Below are positions 32,201-64,000 of a stretch of 64,000 nucleotides of DNA, one piece after another. This stretch comes from Perca fluviatilis (taxonomy: Eukaryota; Chordata; Actinopteri; Perciformes; Percidae). The notes below the pieces were generated by a model that was given only the letters and a program-made list of their open reading frames with translations, did not search any database and was not told where the DNA came from. The stretch lies in the NCBI RefSeq assembly GCF_010015445.1, contig NC_053115.1, positions 12,261,524 to 12,325,523 on the forward strand. The letters are read 5' to 3'. How positions within the stretch are numbered: the stretch's first letter is position 1; each line of letters starts with the position of its first letter. Made by a program: the position numbers and the translations under genes.

Positions 32201-34626
32201 ACTTGCACACATCTGCAATAATGTGTTGAATTTGAAATAAACTCAAGTCGGCAGCCACTCTTAGATCCCTACTACTGGTGAGGCAAAAAATGCAAAGTCT
32301 TGGACCAGTGGAAACGCCAGGTTGTTAACTTGATCTCTATAGAATATATAATTAGCATACCGATACTCTACAGAACTCTAAACACCAGTTTGTTAGTTTG
32401 TTGTCAGTTAGTTTATCACTCGACTCAGCAAGACATTTTTAGCTGAGATGGACAACCTAACGCTGCAGTGTTTATACTGTATAAATTAGCCTCGGCTAGC
32501 TACCTTTTGTTCCTCAGCTCGTAGCTTAAACCCAATGATATTCAGCCTTCATACATGTTTTTAACATTGTTGAAACAATGCAACTTCATCAAGACTGGCT
32601 CATGCACACACTGAGGTGCAAGAGCAGCTGTTATGCTTACATTTCACACTACTTCATCATAGTGGACATATTTGGCAAAGTGAGTTGTCTCTGACCAGAG
32701 CAGGTCATGAGCTCATCTTTCTGCTGAGTTTATTCATAACAAGGGGAGCACTGAAACATGTCTCGCATTATTAGTCTGCATTGGTATACAAATGGTCAAA
32801 GTGACCTATATGGTGCAGAATAATATGCACATGCACAACAATTCTGACTTGGAAAAATTATATCACGCTCAAACTTAGGGTTGGGTACCGAAACCCAGTT
32901 CCACTATAGAACCGGTTCCTACGCAACCGGTAGGAATCGGACCAGATTAGAACGCAAATTTCGGTTCCTCATTTCGGTTCCACTTAATGTGCCGACTGAA
33001 ATATTTTCCCTTTTGTCGCTCCGAAACTGACGCAAACATATCACACTTATATTTAAGTACTTTAAAACGTTAAAATAGTGTTAAATTGAAATAATTTTCA
33101 ATTTAAAAAAAACTCTATAAAAGAGCCTTTCTTTGATGTCATTTTTCAATTTTTCAAGTACCGGTTCGGAATCGTAAAAATCCAAATGATACCCAACCCT
33201 ACTCAAGCTATCTGACCAATTGTGAAAACATTGAATACCTATTCAATTGTTGTTTGCAGTGCTGTATCAGAATAAGAAATTTTCAGATTTCTATTTTTTT
33301 TTTTTTTTTTACTGTTTTGTAAACCTCTGGCAAAACTTTTAAGCCAATATCAAATTTAAATGAAATGAGTTACACCGTACGAGCTCAGCTTGCATTCAAG
33401 CAGTTGTACACCTCTCATTTGGCCCTATATCAGTGACGAACACTATATTTCACCCCAGTGGCTTTTTATGCTGCAGTGTGTCGAGTGTAGTCTACTGTAT
33501 AAAGTCCAACAACCTCCCTTCACTCAACTGTCTGGCATCTCCTTTAAGATGAGAACAAGGCTGACGGTGTGCGTCGGGACCGGGGGCCCCCACGGGCACG
33601 AGGGGTTCCAGCAGGGCCTGGAGCAGGGCGGGGCAGAGGAGAGGGGCCCAACAGAGACCGAAGGAAGGAGGCAGACAGGTCAGCCATCCAAAGCTAGCCA
33701 CTCCAAAGTTCTTAATCAGACAAGGAGGACATTTACTGGGCATCTGTAAAGAATGGCCTATGCTCAGTTACACAACTGGTGATGCATTCATTGTCCCTAG
33801 TGTTGTGGACACTAGGAACACAAGAACACCATGATTTACGGTGGGCACATTAAATGCTTTACCTTTTCTACTTCAAATAGTTATAGTTGTAATCCACATG
33901 CTGTAGCATGGGAAATTATCCATTTAAGCGCTAAAACATCAACAGTACAACATAAATTTGGCCTGAAATTTGGGACATTTCTGAATTTTATGAGTCTTCT
34001 GAACATGAGAACTGAGCACGGTGTGAACGGAGTGCTGTAGATGTACGTTTTCAGACGATACAAATGAGCAAAATGTGTGCTCCTTTTTTAGTTTGTCTTT
34101 TTAGCTGTGTGTTTGAGAATTCACAGCGAGGGTCAACTTTTCAGCACTGAGGTTTACCAATAAATTTTAACCTCAGTGTTCGCTCTGATTGTAGAAAGGA
34201 TAACAGAAGAGACCGAGACTCCAGACCACCCCCAGAGCCAAAGAAATTTGAAGAAACCCCAATCCCCGTAAGTCCTTCACTGCCAAGGATTAGTCAGACA
34301 TTGACGTCACCTAAATTATTCTTCATAAAGGGTTTCCCTAAAGCCTGAAGTTTTTACCAGTGCTCCCCAATACCCTTTTTAATAAAAAAATTTTATTTTT
34401 ACAGCAATAAACCGCCCTTGATCAGTCAGTTATTGTCCCTAATGATGTTTCATCCTCAATGTGAACTTTAAAATCTCTCTACGCTCTAATTTGTTTAGCA
34501 TCCAAGGCTAACTGTACTGATCCGGGTTCTGTTTTGTTTTGCCTTCAGAAGTTCAGCTCAGCCAGTAAGTATGCCGCTTTGCTAATGGACGGAGACGAAG
34601 GAGACGACGCAGAGGACATAGAATAG
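20263..34626 (+). CDS. eif4b: Eukaryotic translation initiation factor 4B
   Basis: eIF4B is an RNA-binding cofactor that stimulates the eIF4A helicase and helps 40S recruitment in the cytoplasm. Coding exons are 20263-20275, 22246-22386, 25106-25311, 25789-25905, 26163-26217, 26368-26514, 26945-27076, 27278-27445, 29252-29534, 30175-30263, 30605-30866, 32017-32054, 33549-33678, 34195-34267 and 34549-34626. The total is 1,932 nt, or 643 aa (human 611), with phases closing throughout. The N-terminus MAAS-AKKKNKKGK is nearly identical to human. The RRM is at about residues 96-173 with RNP2 (FLGNLP) and RNP1 (KGFGYAEF). A DRYG-type Asp/Arg/Tyr/Gly region spans about 227-327. Then come 'RPKLNLKPR', a Gly run, an acidic/basic coiled segment (ERLKKEEERLQRQLEE), a conserved KVMPAPPPKEN block and a 'KFSSASKYAAL' C-terminus. 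The +32 residues relative to human come from low-complexity insertions. Confidence 0.96.
22246..22386 (+). CDS. eif4b: eif4b exon 2: conserved N-terminal segment
   Basis: It completes the Ala codon begun in the 13-nt exon 1, then encodes the Lys-rich stretch and 'LTDFLAED', followed by 'SWADETDELEGD'. In human eIF4B this N-terminal part contributes to 40S association and eIF4A stimulation. Confidence 0.95.
22800..24620. other. eif4b intron 2, repeat-rich part
   Basis: No exon seen. Dispersed-repeat phrases include 'tagggctcggcggtatactg' at 23,619 (the left end of a common fish DNA-element family) and a block rich in 'ggtcttaaat' variants (about 24,010-24,460). I could not define both ends of any element here. 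A short Met-initiated frame at 23,827 is not conserved with anything I recognise. Confidence 0.4.
25106..25905 (+). CDS. eif4b: eif4b exons 3-4: RNA recognition motif
   Basis: Exons 25106-25311 and 25789-25905 encode residues 52-159, which include most of the RRM. RNP2 (AFLGNLPYD) ends exon 3 and RNP1 (KGFGYAEF) lies in exon 4. The last part of the domain (NRRIRVDIAD) is in exon 5 (26163-26217). Confidence 0.95.
26945..27445 (+). CDS. eif4b: eif4b exons 7-8: DRYG-rich region
   Basis: Exons 26945-27076 and 27278-27445 encode about 100 residues rich in Asp, Arg, Tyr and Gly. Repeated units such as 'DRYDGGRDRFRDRYDD' and 'RYGERDRYGDREDRY' are present, plus the conserved 'RRAFGSGFRRD'. In human eIF4B this region drives self-association and eIF3 binding. 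Confidence 0.93.
27600..29000. other. eif4b intron 8, nested repeats
   Basis: An older repeat surrounds the younger hAT-like element. Its left part (about 27,620-27,920) includes 'aagccaatcagaatagactg' and 'gagcgtttcagacagtgggt'. Its right part resumes at about 28,963 with 'agtatgaacctgaaaatgag'. These phrases belong, from memory, to one common teleost dispersed repeat, which would mean the hAT-like element split it. Confidence 0.5.
27921..28962. mobile_element. hAT-like non-autonomous DNA transposon in eif4b intron 8
   Basis: The left end CAGGGCTCCAGACT (27,921) and right end AGTCTGGAGCCCTG (ending 28,962) are perfect 14-bp terminal inverted repeats of the CAGGG...CCCTG hAT type. No transposase is present in its 1,042 bases. 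An 8-bp target duplication is not clear at this copy: left flank tgtaaata, right flank aaatattt. Confidence 0.75.
29252..29534 (+). CDS. eif4b: eif4b exon 9: C-terminal RNA-binding segment with Gly run
   Basis: This exon encodes 'RPKLNLKPRS', then a run of Gly codons (29,318-29,349; about 10 Gly) not found in human, then 'ASSIFGAAKPVDTAA' and a charged helix. The acceptor is a CAGCAG tandem (29,246-29,251). Use of the first AG would add one codon, changing Gly to Ala-Gly; I chose the second because it matches the human protein. Confidence 0.88.
30605..30866 (+). CDS. eif4b: eif4b exon 11: Ser/Pro-rich region with KVMPAPPPKEN block
   Basis: This exon encodes a Ser/Pro-rich low-complexity stretch followed by the 'LKVMPAPPPKENVWAKRS' block, one of the best-conserved parts of the eIF4B C-terminal half. 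It ends in '...SAPPKL' at the donor GTGAGA. Confidence 0.9.
32876..33201. mobile_element. Small MITE with 8-bp target duplication in eif4b intron 12
   Basis: The termini TAGGGTTGGGTACCG and its near complement (ending in ACCCAACCCTA) bound a 326-bp element. It is flanked by CTCAAACT (32,868-32,875) and CTCAAGCT (33,202-33,209), an 8-bp duplication with one later change. The duplication length indicates hAT-type transposition. Confidence 0.8.
34549..34626 (+). CDS. eif4b: eif4b last exon
   Basis: The acceptor is 'ccttcag'. The exon encodes 'KFSSASKYAALLMDGDEGDDAEDIE' in pieces and the stop TAG at 34,624-34,626. The acidic end matches the acidic end of human eIF4B. Confidence 0.94.
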   Translation, partial: KFSSASKYAALLMDGDEGDDAEDIE

Positions 34627-34931
34627 AGAGAAAATAAGACCAGGCCCGAAAGCGCAAGAAGAGGACAAAAACAGCAGCAGAATAAAAAATAATCTCACAT
34701 AGCTTATGAAAAAAAAACTCCTCACATGGAAGAGGCTCCTGGGAGGACATCACTTCCTCCTTCCTTTCCTCCTACAAAACTGTCCTTTTACTTTCAAAAC
34801 ACACACCCATCCTCCCTCCCCTTCAGGACTATTCATCTTCTTAAGGATAGTGACATACTGGACTTGTTTTAAATGGGAAACAATGAGTAGCTGACACATG
34901 AAAAAGTGATGGATAACATTGAATTAATTGT

Positions 34932-34937
34932 AATAAA
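34932..34937 (+). terminator. eif4b: eif4b polyadenylation signal
   Basis: AATAAA (part of AATAAATAAA) lies about 305 bases after the stop codon. It is the first canonical hexamer in a fitting place, and later sites cannot be excluded. Confidence 0.5.
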
Positions 34938-34939
34938 TA

Positions 34940-37900
34940 AATGGAAAAAGTGGGGAAAAAATGAATTTGTATATTTGTGGACGGTAAGGATGGTGAGGTT
35001 GGATATGACAGAAGTTGTTTAGTGGAACTAGTGTTTTAACAGACTTATTAACTTACACGGACATAATTTCCAAATTAAATGCATAACTATTCACTATAAG
35101 CCATTTTTATTTATTAGTAAATTTGGTATTGTGGAATAATTTTAAATCGATTAAATTTATTCATGAGAATTTGTCAAAAATCCTGTCTTCCAATGCTACG
35201 AGTCATGAATGTTGAGACTGGTTACAAAGATTTGTCATGTGCACTATTCCAACAAAGCACTGATTTAAATTTTTTGTTTTTCACTGGTTCACAGTATTTC
35301 AAGAGAGGACCGTAATAGAACCTAGTATTGAAGGAGTGACTTGTATGTCGAAAGAAAAACAGACGCTCCACGATTCTCACTCCTAGAGAATCAATCAAGT
35401 GCCATTATTATTATCCCCAATCATTGTACCAATGTCTCTCTATTTCTACACCTTCTGATGAAATAATCGAATCAATTAAAGGCTTATAATGCTTGTTTCC
35501 AGCCGTCTTAAAGAGTCTCCACAGCTGTCTAAATCATTCACTCTTCCTGAAGTGAGTAATACAAATATTTGGGGAAACTGAACTTGCCTAGAGCAGGATG
35601 TGAGGATTTCCATGGGATTACATGAACCGGTCTTCCAATTTGCAATAAATTGGAGTCATAATGTGCATTAAAATAGTATGTGGTTAAGTGTATTTATCTA
35701 TGCATTACTGTAGGGATTAGGCCAAGACCATTAAAAAAAAAAGCGCATTTAAAGCAGATTTTGTGCACGTCTCTAATAGAAAAGTGTCTATTAACATAAC
35801 TACCCTCTACGCACTTTTGTGACGGCGTATCATTCTAAATGAACCATGAAACCGAGTCAGTTGCATCTTCAAATGCATCCTTTTATATGCAACAACAAAT
35901 CATTTTCCTCTGCTCACTGTTCTCCTGGTGTGGTCTGAGAGACAGAACATTTCTTCAGTCTCAACCCCCTGCTGAGGGCTGGACTCGTGGTGGCAGCTGG
36001 TTAAGATCCTGCTGAGCTTCACATCCCACACAGACAGAGGGCACCCACTGCAGTAAGATAGGACTCCTCCAGACAGCTCAGCAGCAGGTCACTCTTTAAT
36101 GGTCATCAGCATACTAGACACTAACAGTGGAGCTGGTGATGGAACAAGCATGTGTCAGTGTAGCCTCAAAAATGCCTGGTAATATAGATTTAAATGTTTA
36201 ATATATCATAAGAAATAATTAGGAAGGAGTTTGTGTATGTCAAAGCTTGGTGAATGAACATCAAAGTTGCCTTCTTTTATCACAGTTACAAACAAATCGG
36301 CCCTGTGTTTGTTTACAGAGTTCAATCATTTTAAAGTAAATTGGTTATATTAAAGTAGCTACTCAGGGAGCATAGTTCAAGTGTGTCAGGTGTGATACGG
36401 AGAGATGCTGATTGACTATGACGTCAATTGTCTGAAAGCTACAAAAGACTTTTGCTTATTTTATTCTACGTCTTTGTAAATGGTGGCCCTATTAAGGGAA
36501 ATCTGTCAAATGTAAACCTGAATTCGGGTGTCATTCGAAGAGGAAGTTCTGTATAAGTTTTCCTCTTCATCGTGAGGTTGCAAAGTGTGTGTGTCGGTGG
36601 AATAACGAAGTATATTAGCCTACTCAAGTACTGTAATCATGCACACTTTGTAGGTAAGACCAGTCCTGGTTGCAACAGCACCACTTTTACCAAGAAAGGG
36701 TCATGAGATCAATTTAATGTATGGCCACCTCCTTCTGACCTTGCATGTAAAATATCATAGCTGTGTGTAGATTTTTAGGTATGAAAGTAAAAAATAGTTG
36801 GACCAACTCTATATTTTGATTAGTACAGATTTTGTTGTTAGTTAGAATTAAGTAAATGAGAAATATGTAACCTTTATTAGATTAGAAAATGTGAGGTATT
36901 TCATCAATGCTAATTTCAAACCACCTTGCAGCCACAGCTAGCTAAATAGCCTAATGACAGAAGGATGGAGATGGTTGTAACACATTTTTAAAAAGTGTTG
37001 CAACTAACTCCTAATAACACAAATGCCTATACATATGTAAAGATATGCACATATACAAAGTAGTAAGTGCATATGTTCTACAACAACAAAAATTCTAAAA
37101 TGGATTAGCAACAGCTCATTTGTGTATTAGTTATTAAAGTCTACCATCTAGTGCTCTATCTTACACATTAACGCATGCTATTTTTACTTTGTAGTATTGC
37201 TACTTTTACTTAAAGATCAAAATATTTATCCTCTACTGTGTGTGTCAGTAAAAATAGGGCCGCATCCTGAAGTTTCAACCTGTGTGTATGTGCACCCTAT
37301 AGCCACCCACCCACCACCATTAACCCCCACCCGTGTTGCCATGTGAATCAGCAGCTGGTACACACAGGAGGGTCTTTCCTTCCACTTCAAGCAACAACAT
37401 GACTCGGGTTTGCATCATTCTAGGTCCCTAGATGATGTATCTGTGTGGGGTTTTTTTCTTCTTGGGCGGAGCTGCTCGGGAACACAAAGTGAATTTTAGT
37501 GTAAACTGACAATAAAGTTGTATCGTATTGTACAGTATATCAAGTGAAGTTTGCGCAGTACTCATTTTAAATATAAAATCTGTCATGGTCAACTACACCG
37601 AGTCTGCTGATGTCAATACTGGAACTGAAATACTGAAAATGTTACTAATGCACTTCTTCATGACATGTTGTGTCGCCTAATTTAGCTTGTAGCCACTGAT
37701 TTGTCTCACTTTAAACCAAGGACCGCTTGTATGGTCTAACTGGAGGCCATAAACATGGTCTTAGAAAGAGCTTATTGTTGCAGATTTTCCCCTCACAACC
37801 CTAAAACCTCCAGCTTGAAGCAGTATTTTGTCTGGAGAAACCAGTTTGGAGAAATACTGTGTATGTGTGTGTGTGTGTGACAGTGTGACAGAGAGAGTGC

Positions 37901-38370
37901 TGTAGGAATTCAACGACGGGAAAAGCAGATCTAAGATTTAAGCACAGAGCCTATCATTGTTTTTATTTCAGTGGAGAGCAACTGAGGGAATAAAAGAGAG
38001 GACATTAATGTTGGTGTCATGCATCCTATCAAACACGGTCCTGGAGTTCATTATTCATTACATCTAGCATTTTCACATCTAAGAGAGATATGCGCTCATC
38101 CTGTTTACTGAAAACCCAAACAAGCAGTAAAAAGCCTTCACTTCCACACAGCAAGCTGACAGGAGGAAGAAGTGGGATCAAGCCTACATTATGTTCTATG
38201 TTCTCATGTGCAAAGTTACAGAGTCTAGAGGGATGACGTGTGTGAAAGAAGCTCTATCTAATCACTCCCCCATGAGGAAGAGGAGAGTGAGAGGGGCTGA
38301 AGTGAAGCCAAAGGAATGGGAAGGGCCTGACATCAACAAGCCAAAACAGCTGCCCCCTTCTCCCCCATGG
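34940..38370. other. Intergenic between eif4b and tns2
   Basis: About 3.4 kb with no exon, RNA gene or clear transposon. A few short TG runs are present (for example 37,862-37,879). Confidence 0.5.
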
Positions 38371-38379
38371 AGAGGAGCC

Positions 38380-38380
38380 T

Positions 38381-38430
<50 letters not shown>

Positions 38431-38950
38431 AAGACTGGAGGGTCTGTAAGTGTGGAGCAGAAGAGAGCAGCGTACGAGACATTTGAGGGTTTGTAGAGGC
38501 GAAAAGAAGAGACGAAGGTATTGGCAAGTGGAAAGGGGGAAGGGAAGAGAGAGGTGGTGAGTGTATGCTTTCAGGGTGAGGATAGCAAGGGACAGGGAAG
38601 AGTGTAAGAGGAGAGGTGGGGGAAAGAGCGGAGGGTCTTTGCTTGGTGACACTTGTTGGAGGGTTGTAAGAGGAGAGCGGGAAAGAAGGTGGGGGAGAAA
38701 AAAGTCATCGGGTGGATTTCAAGGCAGGATAAGCTGTCAGAGAGAAGGGCAGAGGTGTGAGGAGTCACTGGGGAAGAAGAAACATGTTGGAGAGGAAGAC
38801 GTTAGCTGTCGCAGAAACATAAGGAGGCCCTTCAAAACATGAAGCGCTGAGAGGAGAAGAGGACCTTCTGGAGCAAAGCACTTGTGTGGAAGTCAGGATA
38901 AGATTTGAGGGAATTAAAGACACAAGGCAGAAGAGGTGTCTGCTGGAGGT
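38380..38950 (+). promoter_or_regulatory. tns2: Purine-rich tract before the candidate tns2 first exon
   Basis: About 570 bases are dominated by A and G on the + strand, opening with a (GA)n microsatellite (38,382-38,427). This polypurine/polypyrimidine tract directly precedes the candidate first coding exon. It could be promoter or 5' UTR sequence; no TATA box is obvious. Confidence 0.35.

Positions 38951-64000
<25,050 letters not shown>

Overview
The window is vertebrate nuclear DNA, almost certainly from a teleost fish, most likely a percomorph. The evidence is GT-AG introns with short coding exons, abundant (CA)n/(GT)n microsatellites, tRNA-derived SINEs of fish type, a DIRS-type tyrosine-recombinase retrotransposon, many small DNA transposons, and three genes in a row on the + strand in the order krt18 - eif4b - tns2. 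That order matches human 12q13 (KRT18-EIF4B-TNS2), so the block is conserved vertebrate synteny.

Layout. 1-13,200 has no functional gene. It holds dispersed fish repeats, a degenerate DIRS retrotransposon (about 3,195-7,338), a tRNA-type SINE, a 2.35 kb composite DNA element (8,081-10,434), and a relic keratin exon 2 (12,529-12,611). 13,221-17,100 is a seven-exon type I keratin gene (krt18-like, 418 aa). 17,223-20,150 is intergenic, with a foldback MITE, an AT repeat and a LINE relic. 20,263-34,626 is eif4b, with 15 coding exons (643 aa) and introns carrying several DNA transposons. 34,940-38,900 is intergenic and ends in a purine-rich tract. 38,951-64,000 is the 5' part of tns2 (tensin-2). 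It has a candidate first exon with an acylation signal, the C1 domain, a 12.2 kb repeat-filled intron, the PTEN-like phosphatase domain, the C2 domain, and a long exon still open at the window edge. The SH2 and PTB exons lie beyond the window.

The three genes do not form one pathway. krt18 encodes a simple-epithelial intermediate filament protein, eif4b a translation-initiation cofactor, and tns2 a focal-adhesion scaffold; they are linked by ancestral synteny. All exon boundaries were read by eye. Phases are consistent through each gene and the totals close in frame (krt18 1,257 nt, eif4b 1,932 nt).

The best points for a second look are: the relic keratin exon 2 upstream of krt18; a TTAA-targeting foldback MITE whose empty target site is also in the window; the DIRS internal complementary region; a (GT)n run forming the 3' end of a tns2 intron right up to the splice acceptor; a possible myristoylated/palmitoylated tns2 N-terminus; and a Lys replacing the catalytic Arg in the tns2 phosphatase loop.
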